Below the pieces are notes generated by a model. The model saw only the letters and a program-made list of their open reading frames with translations, was not told the DNA's origin and did not search any database. From Mycobacterium sp. IS-1590 (GTDB taxonomy: Bacteria > Actinomycetota > Actinomycetes > Mycobacteriales > Mycobacteriaceae): a stretch of 64,000 bases of DNA. Of this stretch, positions 25,481-36,026 are shown piece by piece; the stretch's first letter is position 1, and each line of letters begins with the position of its first letter. Where the stretch lies: contig NZ_LQIW01000048.1 of NCBI RefSeq assembly GCF_001500025.1, positions 186,001-250,000 on the forward strand. The letters run 5' to 3'. Both the position numbers and the translations under genes were made by a program.

Positions 25481-26433
25481 CGCACCTGCTTCGCCAATTC
25501 GGCGATCACCTCGCGCGTCCGGTACTTCGACGCGATGAGTTCGTCGCGATTGTCACCGATCGGCAGCAGACGCACCGACAGGTCGGTGACACCCGCGTCG
25601 GCGAACCGCCGGAAACGCGCCAGGATCGCCTCCTCGTCCCCGGCGGCGCACAGGTCCCCCACGTCACGCGCATCGCCGCGGTCCAGCAGTCGCTGATAGT
25701 TCGGTGACGTCTCGGCCTCGGCGAGGATGCGGTTCGCCCGCTCCTTCGCGGTCTCGATCTCCGTATTCGCGCAGAGGCACACCGGAATTCCGGCGACAAT
25801 GCGCGGTGCGGGCCTGCCCGCCTCCGCGGCAGCCTTGTTGATCTTGGGCGCGATGTGCTCGCCGATGGCCTTCTCGTCGGCCATCCACAGCACGGTGCCG
25901 TCGGCGCGTTCCCCCGCGATCTGCAGCATCACCGGGCCCAGCGCGGCCACCAACACCGGCAGCGGGTTCTCCGCTCCGAGGACGGTCGGGTTGTGCACGG
26001 TGAAGGTGTCGTTCTCGACGTCAACGTCACCGGGGCCGGCGAGTGCGGCGTTGAGCACCTCGAGATAGTCGCGGGTGTATGCGGCCGGCTTCTCATAGGG
26101 GATGCCGAGCATGTCGCGCACGATCCAGTGGTGCGACGGTCCCACCCCGAGCGCGAGCCGACCGCCGGCCACCGCGTGCACCGACAGCGCCTGACGCGCG
26201 AGCGCGATCGGGTGCTGCGCCTGCAGCGGCACCACCGCGGTGCCGAGCTCGATCTTCGAGGTGTGCGCGGCCATCAACGCGACCATGGTCAGACAGTCGA
26301 AGTCGTTGGGCACCTGCGGCATCCATGCGGTGTCCATCCCCGCGGATTCGGCCCACTCGATATCGGAGACCAGCTTGTTGACCTTGCGCGCCATGTCGCC
26401 GCGTTCGGCCCCGATCATCACGCCAAGGCGCAT
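25477..26433 (-). CDS. LLM-class oxidoreductase, probably F420-dependent
   Basis: A 318-residue luciferase-fold protein with a short N-terminal strand, DTAWMPQVPNDFDCLTMVALMAAHTSKIELGTAVVPLQAQHPIALARQAL and GRLALGVGPSHHWIVRDMLG. The size and motifs resemble the mycobacterial F420-dependent LLM group rather than FMNH2 monooxygenases. The cofactor is inferred. It lies 36 bases after the B12-binding subunit and overlaps the CoA-transferase, so it belongs to the same transcript. Confidence 0.84.
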   Translation of the reverse strand: MRLGVMIGAERGDMARKVNKLVSDIEWAESAGMDTAWMPQVPNDFDCLTMVALMAAHTSKIELGTAVVPLQAQHPIALARQALSVHAVAGGRLALGVGPSHHWIVRDMLGIPYEKPAAYTRDYLEVLNAALAGPGDVDVENDTFTVHNPTVLGAENPLPVLVAALGPVMLQIAGERADGTVLWMADEKAIGEHIAPKINKAAAEAGRPAPRIVAGIPVCLCANTEIETAKERANRILAEAETSPNYQRLLDRGDARDVGDLCAAGDEEAILARFRRFADAGVTDLSVRLLPIGDNRDELIASKYRTREVIAELAKQVR

Positions 26434-26469
26434 GTCAGTTCTTCCTCCGAGAGTTCAGCGGCGAGCGAG

Positions 26470-26885
26470 TCACTGTTCGCTCATTGTCAGCTTGCGGACC
26501 TCGTCGACCAGCGTGTCCAGCGACGTGCCAGTGGGGAACACCGCTGCCGCGCCCGCGGACAGGAGCTTGGGCACATCGCCCTGTGGGATGGTGCCGCCGA
26601 CGACGACGGCGATGTCGCCGGCGTCGGCCGCGCGCAGCGCCTCGACCGTGCGCGTGGTGAGAGCCACGTGCGCGCCCGAGAGGATCGAAAGCCCCACCAA
26701 CGCAACGTCTTCCTGCAGGGCGATCGACACGATGTCCTCGATGCGCTGCCGGATTCCGGTGTAGATCACCTCGAAGCCGGCATCGCGCAGCGTGCGCGCG
26801 ACGATCTTGGCGCCGCGATCGTGACCGTCGAGGCCGGGTTTGGCGACCAGGACCCGCACCGGGCCGGCCGTCGTAGAGTCCGCCA

Positions 26886-26886
<1 letters not shown>
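26470..26886 (-). CDS. B12-binding small subunit of a split acyl-CoA mutase
   Basis: A 138-residue cobalamin-binding domain. The DxHxxG motif is at KPGLDGHDRGAK (His22 as lower cobalt ligand), followed by SILSGAH and VVGGTIP, matching the C-terminal domain of methylmalonyl-CoA mutase. The ATG overlaps the large-subunit stop by one base (TGATG), so they should be made together. The gene arrangement is that of archaeal-type or isobutyryl-type split mutases. Confidence 0.92.
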
Positions 26887-28463
<1,577 letters not shown>

Positions 28464-28475
28464 CACGGATAACGT

Positions 28476-28613
28476 ACTTGCAAAAAATGAGAATGCCAAT
28501 ACCGCAGGCCGGAAACATGCACCGGAGAAGGGGCGTCCCCCACCGTCGAAAGCCCGCGAAGACCCGGTACACAGCGAATATGGCACTTGCGTAAAATGAG
28601 AACGTCAATACCG
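28476..28613. repeat. pair of 29-bp direct repeats in a divergent promoter region
   Basis: Bases 28476-28504 and 28585-28613 match at 25 of 29 positions and lie in the same orientation, 109 bp apart. Each contains AAAATGAGAA and ends in CAATACCG. They occupy the 209-bp gap between the divergent mutase (28463) and SDR (28673) genes. The TGAGAA core resembles a half-site of the GAGAAT palindrome, so they may be operators of the same regulon; a duplicated promoter is an alternative. Confidence 0.6.
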
Positions 28614-28672
28614 GCTGTAGTCGGGGTCCGCTAGCATCGTGGGGCGACGCAGGTCGCAGCCAAAGGAGGTCC

Positions 28673-29524
28673 ATGTCCGCCTTCACTGACCGCACGCTCG
28701 TCGTCTCCGGCGGCAGTCGCGGCATCGGTCTCGCGATCGCGCTCGCCGCGGCCAGGCGGGGCGCCAATGTCGTGCTACTGGCCAAGACGGCCGAACCGCA
28801 TCCGAAGCTGCCGGGCACGGTGCACACCGCAGTCGCCGAGGTAGAGGCCGCCGGCGGCAAGGGGGTGGCGGTGGTCGGCGACGTCCGAAAAGAAGAGGAC
28901 GTGCAACGTGCGGTCGATGCGGCCGTCGAGCATTTCGGCGGCGTGGACGTCATCGTCAACAACGCCAGCGCCATCGCCACCGAGCCCACCGAGCAACTGG
29001 CGGCCAAGAAGTTCGACCTGATGATGGACATCAACGTGCGCGGCACGTTCCTGCTCACCAAGGCGGCGCTGCCCTACCTGCGCAAGTCCGCGGCACGCGC
29101 CCAGCGAGCGGAGCCGTCAGGCGCGCACGTGATCACGCTGGCGCCACCACTGAACATGAACCCGCACTGGTTGGGCGCCCACCCCTCCTACACCCTGTCG
29201 AAGTACGGCATGACCCTGCTCTCGCTGGGGTGGGCCGCCGAGTACGGGGAAGCCGGCATCGGATTCAGCTGCCTGTGGCCCGAGACTTACATCGCGACGT
29301 CTGCGGTGGCCAACGCTCCCGGCTTCCAGGAAATGCTGGAGCGGTCCCGCGACCCCCAGATCATGGGTGATGCGGCCGCGTTGATCCTGTCGCGCCCCGC
29401 GGCCGACGTGAACGGCAAATGCTTCATCGACTCGGAACTGCTGGCCGACTCGGGCGTGACAGACCTGTCGCGCTACGGCGGTGGAGATGACCCCATCCTT
29501 GATATCTTCGTCGACAAATCATGA
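28673..29524 (+). CDS. SDR-family oxidoreductase, HSDL2-like
   Basis: A 283-residue SDR with SGGSRGIGLAIALAAARRGANVVLLAKTAEPHPKL at the N-terminus, NNAS near residue 101 and SYTLSKYGM around the catalytic Tyr. The APPLNMNPHW segment in place of the usual catalytic Ser region is the hallmark of hydroxysteroid dehydrogenase-like 2 (HSDL2). Substrates of this family are poorly known. A strong AAAGGAGG ribosome site precedes the ATG. Its stop overlaps the following ligase start by 4 bp. Confidence 0.9.
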   Translation: MSAFTDRTLVVSGGSRGIGLAIALAAARRGANVVLLAKTAEPHPKLPGTVHTAVAEVEAAGGKGVAVVGDVRKEEDVQRAVDAAVEHFGGVDVIVNNASAIATEPTEQLAAKKFDLMMDINVRGTFLLTKAALPYLRKSAARAQRAEPSGAHVITLAPPLNMNPHWLGAHPSYTLSKYGMTLLSLGWAAEYGEAGIGFSCLWPETYIATSAVANAPGFQEMLERSRDPQIMGDAAALILSRPAADVNGKCFIDSELLADSGVTDLSRYGGGDDPILDIFVDKS

Positions 29525-31020
29525 GCATCTCACTGCTGCTCGAGATGGCCTCGAGCAATCCGGACCGCACCGCCGTGGTGTCGGGCGAGTTGCGCCTGAC
29601 CACAGGTGAGTTGAGCACCCTGGCGGACGGCGGGGCGGGTGTCATCGCCGAGTCCGGCGCCTCCCACGTCGCCTATGTCGGCATGGGCGGCGCAATGCTG
29701 CCGCTGCTGCTGTTCGCCTCGGCCCGCGCCGGGGTGGCGGTGACGCCGCTGAACTACCGACTCAGCGCCGACGGGCTTCGCGAGCTCATCGATCGCCTGC
29801 CCCAACCGCTCGTCGTCGCCGACGCCGAATACCTCGATATGGTGGCGGGCGCGGGCAAGCAGGTCATCGGCTCCGATGAGTTCCTGTCCGCCGCGCAGAC
29901 CGCAGAACCCGCCGCTGAGTTCCCTGATCCCGAAGACGTCGGCGTCGTGCTGTTCACCTCGGGAACCACATCGCGCCCGAAAGCCGTTGAGCTGACGCAC
30001 AGCAACCTCACCAGCTATATCACCGGCACGGTCGAGTTCGATTCCGCGGAACCCGGTGACGCCGCGTTGATCTGCGTCCCGCCCTATCACATCGCGGGTG
30101 TCAGCGCCGCACTGTCCAATCTCTACGCCGGCCGAAAGATGGTGTACCTGCCGCAGTTCGACGCCGGCGAATGGATCCGGCTGGTCCGCGACGAGGGCGT
30201 GACGTCGGCGACGGTCGTGCCGACCATGTTGGACCGCATCGTGACCGCCCTGGAAACCGAAAACACGTCGCTGCCGACCCTGCGCAGCCTGGCATACGGC
30301 GGTTCCAAGGTGCCACTTCCGTTGGTGCGCAAGGCGCTCTCGTTGCTACCCGGGGTCGGCTTCGTCAACGCCTACGGGTTGACCGAGACCAGCTCGACCA
30401 TCGCGGTGCTCGGGCCCGACGATCACCGCGAAGCGCTCGCCTCGTCCGACGAGGCCATCATGCGCAGGCTGGGCTCGGTCGGCCAGCCGGTGCCGGGGAT
30501 CGAAGTGCAGATCCGCAACGCCGACGGCGAGGTGCTCGGTCCCGGCGAGACCGGAGAACTGTTTGTGCGCGGCGACCAGGTGTCCGGGCGCTACGCCGAG
30601 ATCGGCTCGGTGCTCGACGGCGACGGATGGTTCCCGACCAAAGACATCGCGATGCTCGACGAGGACGGTTATCTCTTCATCGGCGGGCGTTCTGATGACA
30701 CGATCATCCGCGGCGGGGAGAACATCGCCCCGGCTGAGATCGAGGACGTGCTCGTCGAACATCCGGCGGTGCGCGACTGCGCCGTGGTGGGGCCCGAGGA
30801 TCCGCAATGGGGTCAGATCATCGTGGCGGTGGTGGTCCCGGCCGATACCCCGGACGGCGCCGCCACTCCGGATGCCGAGGAACTGCGCGAGCATGTGCGG
30901 CGCCAGTTGCGCGGATCGCGAACCCCCGACCGCGTCGTGTTCCGCGACGAGTTGCCGACCAACGCGACCGGCAAGGTGCTGCGTCGAGAACTGATCGCGG
31001 AGTTGACAGCCACCAAATAG
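29521..31020 (+). CDS. AMP-forming acyl-CoA synthetase
   Basis: A 499-residue adenylate-forming ligase with phosphate loop FTSGTTSRPKAVELTH near residue 145, YGLTETSS, a GDGWFPTKDIAMLDEDGYLFIGGRSDDTIIRGGENI hinge region and a catalytic Lys in TNATGKVLRREL. It makes an acyl-CoA from an unknown acid. It is coupled to the SDR gene upstream (ATGA overlap) and followed closely by a small unknown gene and an adenylate cyclase. Confidence 0.9.
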   Translation: MSISLLLEMASSNPDRTAVVSGELRLTTGELSTLADGGAGVIAESGASHVAYVGMGGAMLPLLLFASARAGVAVTPLNYRLSADGLRELIDRLPQPLVVADAEYLDMVAGAGKQVIGSDEFLSAAQTAEPAAEFPDPEDVGVVLFTSGTTSRPKAVELTHSNLTSYITGTVEFDSAEPGDAALICVPPYHIAGVSAALSNLYAGRKMVYLPQFDAGEWIRLVRDEGVTSATVVPTMLDRIVTALETENTSLPTLRSLAYGGSKVPLPLVRKALSLLPGVGFVNAYGLTETSSTIAVLGPDDHREALASSDEAIMRRLGSVGQPVPGIEVQIRNADGEVLGPGETGELFVRGDQVSGRYAEIGSVLDGDGWFPTKDIAMLDEDGYLFIGGRSDDTIIRGGENIAPAEIEDVLVEHPAVRDCAVVGPEDPQWGQIIVAVVVPADTPDGAATPDAEELREHVRRQLRGSRTPDRVVFRDELPTNATGKVLRRELIAELTATK

Positions 31021-31033
31021 CAAGGAGCCCAGC

Positions 31034-31336
31034 ATGATCAAGAACGGCACGCGACTGCAGAGCCAGGTGTGCGACACCCAGGTGATCGTCGTGCGCAGCT
31101 CGGACAGTCTCGACGATCTGCGCGCGGGCGGCGTTCCGATGGTTGCCCTGGATGCCGAGAAGAGTGCCGACGCCCAGATCGACCCGGAATTCTCCGACGG
31201 CAACGCGATGGGTAAGCGCTATGTCGACGACAACGGCGCCGAAGTCCTGGTGACGAAGGCCGGTGCCGGAACGCTCAGCGTGGGCACCACGCCGCTGTCT
31301 CTCAAGGAAGCCAAGCCGCTACCGGCAAGCGACTGA
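31034..31336 (+). CDS. conserved small protein of unknown function
   Basis: A 100-residue soluble protein starting 13 bases after the ligase, with an AAGGAG ribosome site. The opening KNGTRLQSQVCDTQVIVVRSSDSLDDLRAGG is followed by an acidic middle and a short beta-rich end. It has one Cys and no membrane segment. I have seen similar short ORFs next to acyl-CoA ligases in actinobacteria but do not know a function. Codon use is like that of its neighbours, so it is very likely a real gene. Confidence 0.75.
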   Translation: MIKNGTRLQSQVCDTQVIVVRSSDSLDDLRAGGVPMVALDAEKSADAQIDPEFSDGNAMGKRYVDDNGAEVLVTKAGAGTLSVGTTPLSLKEAKPLPASD

Positions 31337-31349
31337 TACCTTCCACTGG

Positions 31350-32816
31350 GTGAGGCCACGCCGCCTGCTCACCCGGTACGTGGCCGGTCTTGCGTCGGCC
31401 TACCTGCTGACGGCGCTCGAGGTCATCGCGATCGTCGGCCTGCTGGCCGGGCGCAGCGTGATCACGCTCGGCAATGTGATCACCGCGGCGGCGCTCCTCG
31501 CGGTCGGTACCGCCACGGTCGGGATCAGCGCCGCCTACATCCTGCTCCCGGCGTTGCGGTATCTGCGCGCGGGACGCGAGCCCACCGCCGCCGAACGGCG
31601 GTCGACGCTGACGATGATGCGCCGCCAGGCCGCGGCCACCGTGGCGCCGTGGGTTCTCACCGCCGCGGTCCTGGTACCGCTGAACCTCGACGCCGGCTCC
31701 GAGGCACTTGCGGTGATCGGATCGGCCATGCTGTTCGGGACGATCGCCACGGTGTGCACCGGCTTCCTGTTCACTCTGCGGACGTTACGACCCGTATTGG
31801 CCAGCGTGGCAACCGATTCCGACACGTCGACGTTGACGGCGCCCGGGGTCAGGGCACGGCTGCTGCTGATGTGGACCGTATGCACCGCACTGCCGGGCGT
31901 GGCGATCGCCGCGCTGCTGGTGATGCGCAACAACGGATGGCTGATCGAGGAGACCGCCGCGATCGAGTTGGCGCTGATCGTGCTCGCGTTGGTAGCGGTT
32001 GTGCTCGGTCTGCGCTCGTTGATCCTGACCTCGATGTCGATTTCGGACCCCGTACAAGAAGTCGTGCAGGCGATGGGAGAGGTCGAGCGCGGTCATATCG
32101 ACCGGTCGGTCGAGGTCTATGAATGGTCCGAGATCGGCCGCCTCCAGCGCGGTTTCAACAGCATGGTGGCGGGGCTGCGCGAACGCGACAGGTTGCGTGA
32201 CCTGTTCGGTCGCCACGTCGGCGAGGACGTGGTCCGGCGAGCTGTCGAAGAGAACGAGTCGCTGTCAGGTGACGAACGTGACGTAGCGGTGCTGTTCATC
32301 GATCTCGTCGGGTCGACCAGGTTGGCGGTCACCCACGAGCCTGCCGAGGTCGCCGAGCTGCTCAACGAGTTCTTCCGTATCGTCGTCGCGGCGGTGGATC
32401 AACGGCACGGCTTGATCAACAAGTTCCAAGGCGATGCGGCGCTGGCCGTGTTCGGCGCTCCCCTGCGCGTCGACGATCCGGTGTCGGCGGCGCTGACGAC
32501 CGCACGCGATCTGGTCACCGACTTGCAGCGTCTGCCACTCGACTTCGGCATCGGGGTTTCGGCCGGACCGGTGTTCGCAGGCAACATCGGCGCCGAGAAC
32601 CGGTACGAATACACCGTTGTCGGGGACGCGGTGAACGAGGCGGCCCGACTGGCCGACCGCGCCAAGGAGTTTCCCGCGCGAGCGCTGTGCTCAGGCAGTG
32701 CGCTCGAACGTGCCGGCGAGGCGGAACGACGGTGCTGGGAGGCGCAAGGGTCGGAAACCCTGCGCGGGCGATCCGCGCCCACCCAGATGTGGACACCCAC
32801 CACCGATCCTGGTTAA
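31350..32816 (+). CDS. membrane-bound class III adenylate cyclase with HAMP domain
   Basis: A 488-residue protein with six predicted membrane helices (about residues 8-220), a HAMP linker (SISDPVQEVVQAMGEVERGH) and a C-terminal class III cyclase domain. Metal aspartates are in VLFIDLVGSTR and KFQGDAALAVF, the adenine-selecting Lys precedes the latter, and VVGDAVNEAARL holds the transition-state residues. The layout matches the M. tuberculosis Rv1318c-Rv1320c/Rv3645 group. The GTG at 31350, 13 bases after the preceding stop, gives a sensible N-terminus. Confidence 0.9.
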   Translation: MRPRRLLTRYVAGLASAYLLTALEVIAIVGLLAGRSVITLGNVITAAALLAVGTATVGISAAYILLPALRYLRAGREPTAAERRSTLTMMRRQAAATVAPWVLTAAVLVPLNLDAGSEALAVIGSAMLFGTIATVCTGFLFTLRTLRPVLASVATDSDTSTLTAPGVRARLLLMWTVCTALPGVAIAALLVMRNNGWLIEETAAIELALIVLALVAVVLGLRSLILTSMSISDPVQEVVQAMGEVERGHIDRSVEVYEWSEIGRLQRGFNSMVAGLRERDRLRDLFGRHVGEDVVRRAVEENESLSGDERDVAVLFIDLVGSTRLAVTHEPAEVAELLNEFFRIVVAAVDQRHGLINKFQGDAALAVFGAPLRVDDPVSAALTTARDLVTDLQRLPLDFGIGVSAGPVFAGNIGAENRYEYTVVGDAVNEAARLADRAKEFPARALCSGSALERAGEAERRCWEAQGSETLRGRSAPTQMWTPTTDPG

Positions 32817-32845
32817 AGACGCCGACGGTCGGGGAATACAGCGGC

Positions 32846-34144
32846 ATGGCTGTGCGCACCAGCGACCCCCAGGCCGTTCGCAAGGCCGTTACCGGCGCGT
32901 CGATCGGCAACGCCGTCGAGTGGTTCGACTTCGCCATCTACGGGTTGCTGGCGACCTATATCGCCGAGAAGTTCTTCCCCTCCGGCGACGAGACCGCAGC
33001 GCTGCTGAGCACTTTCGCCGTCTTCGCCGCCGCGTTCTTCATGCGGCCGCTGGGCGGGTTCTTCTTCGGCCCACTCGGCGACCGGATCGGTCGTCAACGC
33101 GTTCTCGCGCTGGTGATCCTGCTGATGTCGGCCTCGACCCTGACCATCGGCCTGGTTCCCAGCTACGACGCCATCGGCGTGGCGGCACCGCTGCTGTTGC
33201 TGTTTCTGCGCTGCCTGCAGGGCTTCTCGGCAGGTGGCGAGTACGGCAGCGGAGCCTGCTTCCTGGCCGAGTACGCCACCGACGAACGCCGCGGCTTCAT
33301 CGTGTCGTTTCTGGTGTGGTCGGTGGTCGTCGGCTTCCTTCTCGGGGCGCTGACGGTGACCGGTCTGGAAACCGTCCTGTCCGAGTCGGCGATGGATTCT
33401 TATGGTTGGCGAATCCCCTTCCTGATCGCCGGTCTGCTCGGCGTCGTCGGCCTCTACATCCGGCTGCAGTTGAGCGACACACCGGAGTTCGAGAACCTGC
33501 GCGAGCAGGGCGAGGTCGCCACGTCGCCGCTGCGCGAGGCGCTGCGCACCTCGTGGCGGCCCATCCTGCAGATCGCCGGCCTGGTCGTCATCCACAACGT
33601 CGGCTTCTACATCGTGTTCACCTACCTGCCAACGTATTTCACCGAGACCCTGGAGTTCACCAAGGTCGACGCCTTCGTCTCGATCGCGGTCGCCAGCATC
33701 GTGGCGATCATCCTGATCCCGCCACTCGGCGCACTGTCCGACCGGATCGGACGTAAACCGCTGCTGTACTCGGGCGCGATCGGTTTCGCCGTCTTCGTCT
33801 ATCCGCTGTTCCTGCTGTTGAATTCGGGCTCGTTGGCCGCTGCCGTCACCGCCCACGCCGCGCTGGCTGCGCTGGAGTCGGTGTTCGTGTCGGCATCCCT
33901 GGCCGCCGGTGCCGAATTGTTCGCCACCAGGGTCCGCTCCAGCGGTTACTCCATCGGATACAACATGTCCGTGGCCATATTCGGCGGAACCGCGCCATAT
34001 GTGGCGACGTGGCTCGTCGACCGCACAGGCAACCAGATCGCCCCCGCCTACTACGTTGTGGGCGCGGCCGTTGTCAGTATCGCGACGCTGCTGACGATGC
34101 GGGAGACCGCGCGGCAGCCGTTGCGAGCAACCGTGCACACATAA
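32846..34144 (+). CDS. MFS transporter, metabolite:H+ symporter family
   Basis: A 432-residue, 12-helix transporter. GNAVEWFDFAIYG near the start, GPLGDRIGRQRVL after helix 2 and the repeat GALSDRIGRKPLL in the second half are signatures of the MHS (ProP/KgtP/ShiA) family, which import organic acids and osmolytes with protons. Next to CoA ligases it probably imports an organic acid that feeds the pathway. The ATG at 32846 was chosen because the upstream frame overlaps the cyclase gene. Confidence 0.9.
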   Translation: MAVRTSDPQAVRKAVTGASIGNAVEWFDFAIYGLLATYIAEKFFPSGDETAALLSTFAVFAAAFFMRPLGGFFFGPLGDRIGRQRVLALVILLMSASTLTIGLVPSYDAIGVAAPLLLLFLRCLQGFSAGGEYGSGACFLAEYATDERRGFIVSFLVWSVVVGFLLGALTVTGLETVLSESAMDSYGWRIPFLIAGLLGVVGLYIRLQLSDTPEFENLREQGEVATSPLREALRTSWRPILQIAGLVVIHNVGFYIVFTYLPTYFTETLEFTKVDAFVSIAVASIVAIILIPPLGALSDRIGRKPLLYSGAIGFAVFVYPLFLLLNSGSLAAAVTAHAALAALESVFVSASLAAGAELFATRVRSSGYSIGYNMSVAIFGGTAPYVATWLVDRTGNQIAPAYYVVGAAVVSIATLLTMRETARQPLRATVHT

Positions 34145-34199
34145 CGCACACTTGAGGCAACCGGGTGCACCGAAATCGGGCATGGCACACAATCGAAGG

Positions 34200-35534
34200 A
34201 TGTCGACGGTGTCTTCACCGGTCTCGCCGATGCGCGTCGGGCTGGCCAGCTTCATCGGAACAACGGTCGAGTTCTACGACTTCCTCATCTACGGCACCGC
34301 CGCCGCGCTGGTGTTTCCCGAGTTGTTCTTTCCCGCGGTGTCCCCTGCCACGGGATTGCTGTTGTCGTTCGCCACCTTTGGCGTCGGCTTCGTCGCGCGC
34401 CCCCTCGGCGGTGTGGTGTTCGGTCACTTCGGGGACCGGGTGGGCCGCAAGAAGATGCTCGTTTACTCGCTGCTCGTGATGGGGATCGCGACGGTGCTCA
34501 TGGGGCTTCTGCCGACCTACGCCCAGATCGGCCTCGCCGCGCCGATCCTGTTGACCGTATTGCGGCTCGCCCAGGGTTTCGCGGTCGGAGGCGAGTGGGG
34601 CGGCGCGACGCTGATGGCCGTCGAGCACGCTTCGGACCGACGCAAGGGGCTATACGGTGCCTTCCCGCAGATGGGCGCGCCCGCCGGGACAGCGTGCGCG
34701 ACGCTGGCCTTCTGGGCGGTGTCGGGGCTTCCCGACGACCAGTTCCTGGCGTGGGGATGGCGCATCCCGTTCGTGGCCAGCGCCCTGCTCATCGTCATCG
34801 GCCTGGTCATCCGGCTCTCGATATCGGAGAGCCCGGACTTTGCCGCCCTGCGGCAGCGCGAACAAGTGGTGCGCATGCCGATCGCCGACGCGTTCCACCG
34901 GCACTGGAAGCAGATCCTGCTGGTCGCCGGCGCATACCTGTCCCAAGGGGTGTTCGCGTACATCTGCGTGGCATATCTGGTGTCGTACGGCACCACTGTT
35001 GCCGGGATCGACCGCACGCAAGCGCTTTTCGGAGTGGCCGTGGCGGCGGTGGTCGCGGTCGCCACGTACCCGATGTTCGGCGCGCTGTCCGATCGCCTGG
35101 GCCGAAAGCCGGTCTTCCTCGCGGGTGTGATCCTGATGGGCGTGTCCATCGGCCCGGCGTTCGCGCTCATCAACACCGGCAGTGCGCTGTTTTTCGGTGT
35201 CGCGCTTCTGCTGGTGTTCGGGTTCGCGATGGCGCCCGCCGCCGGCGTGACCGGCTCGTTGTTCAGCCTCGCGTTCGATCCCGGCGTTCGTTACAGCGGT
35301 GTCTCGATCGGTTACACACTGTCCCAGGTGGTGGGCTCGGCGTTCGCCCCGACCATCGCCACCGCCCTGTACGCGGCAACGAAGACGAGCGACTCGATCG
35401 TGTTCTATCTCATTGCCGTATCGGTGGTCTCGGCGATATCGGCGTGTTTCCTACCGGGTGCGTGGACGCAGTCGCCGACGGATCAACCGCACGAACTCGA
35501 CCGACGAACGGCGGACCGACTCCAGTTCGAGTGA
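34200..35534 (+). CDS. MFS transporter, metabolite:H+ symporter family (second copy)
   Basis: A 444-residue 12-helix MHS transporter: ASFIGTTVEFYDFLIYG near the start, HFGDRVGRKKMLV after helix 2, GGEWGGATLMAVEHA in helix 5 and ALSDRLGRKPVFL mid-protein. It follows the first MHS gene by 55 bases and is only distantly similar to it. The ATG at 34200 is chosen by distance to the first helix; ATG 34182 and TTG 34152 are in frame. The last 84 bases overlap the convergent ERG2-like gene. Confidence 0.87.
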   Translation: MSTVSSPVSPMRVGLASFIGTTVEFYDFLIYGTAAALVFPELFFPAVSPATGLLLSFATFGVGFVARPLGGVVFGHFGDRVGRKKMLVYSLLVMGIATVLMGLLPTYAQIGLAAPILLTVLRLAQGFAVGGEWGGATLMAVEHASDRRKGLYGAFPQMGAPAGTACATLAFWAVSGLPDDQFLAWGWRIPFVASALLIVIGLVIRLSISESPDFAALRQREQVVRMPIADAFHRHWKQILLVAGAYLSQGVFAYICVAYLVSYGTTVAGIDRTQALFGVAVAAVVAVATYPMFGALSDRLGRKPVFLAGVILMGVSIGPAFALINTGSALFFGVALLLVFGFAMAPAAGVTGSLFSLAFDPGVRYSGVSIGYTLSQVVGSAFAPTIATALYAATKTSDSIVFYLIAVSVVSAISACFLPGAWTQSPTDQPHELDRRTADRLQFE

Positions 35535-36026
35535 CACCAACAGCGTGTCGACCATCGCGAACGGCAGAGTGGTCGCCACCGCGCCACGCCCGTATTCGAT
35601 GTGCCACGAACCCGGATGGATGGTCAGGCCCCGCGCCTGACCCTTGTCCAGGCATGTCCGCTCACCGGGAAGCAACGTCATCGCGGCGTTGTCATCGGCT
35701 TCGAGGTCGTAGGAGTCGATACGTCCGGCCATCAGGAACTTGTGGATCTGCACCCGCTTGTAGCGTCCGGAGAAGCCCTGCGTGCCCGTCGGTGACCCGA
35801 AGATCACGATGTACTCGCGCGGGCTGAAGTACACGAACCGCACCTTGCCGAGGATTCCGCCCGCCTTGCTCGCCACCCACCGCCCAGGTTCGGCATCGAT
35901 GAGGTCCGGGTACGCCTCGGCGAGCAATTCGATCGCGCGAGTGGTGAGTTCGCCGCTGTCGGCTGACAATCCGACGACCTGCGCAGCGATACCGTGCAGC
36001 ACGTCGGGGTCGATCCGGTAGCGCAT
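35451..36026 (-). CDS. ERG2/sigma-1-receptor-like protein
   Basis: A 191-residue protein. The core segments EYIVIFGSPTGTQGFSGRY (71-89) and HIEYGRGAVATTLPFAMVD (142-160) closely follow sigma-1 receptor and fungal C-8 sterol isomerase segments (FGTALGSRGHSGRY and MVEYGRG). Glu144 matches the key sigma-1 Glu172. The acidic residue expected near position 95 (Asp126 of sigma-1) is not apparent, so catalysis may differ. There is no N-terminal membrane helix. The ATG at 36026 overlaps the P450 stop (TGATG), pointing to co-translation and a sterol or isoprenoid substrate. Confidence 0.82.
   Translation of the reverse strand: MRYRIDPDVLHGIAAQVVGLSADSGELTTRAIELLAEAYPDLIDAEPGRWVASKAGGILGKVRFVYFSPREYIVIFGSPTGTQGFSGRYKRVQIHKFLMAGRIDSYDLEADDNAAMTLLPGERTCLDKGQARGLTIHPGSWHIEYGRGAVATTLPFAMVDTLLVSLELESVRRSSVEFVRLIRRRLRPRTR

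Noticed and set aside
32813..34255. 480-codon minus-strand open frame opposite the first MHS transporter
   Set aside because: Translation is Gln/Asp/Glu-rich with no domain, while the plus strand encodes a clear 12-helix transporter.
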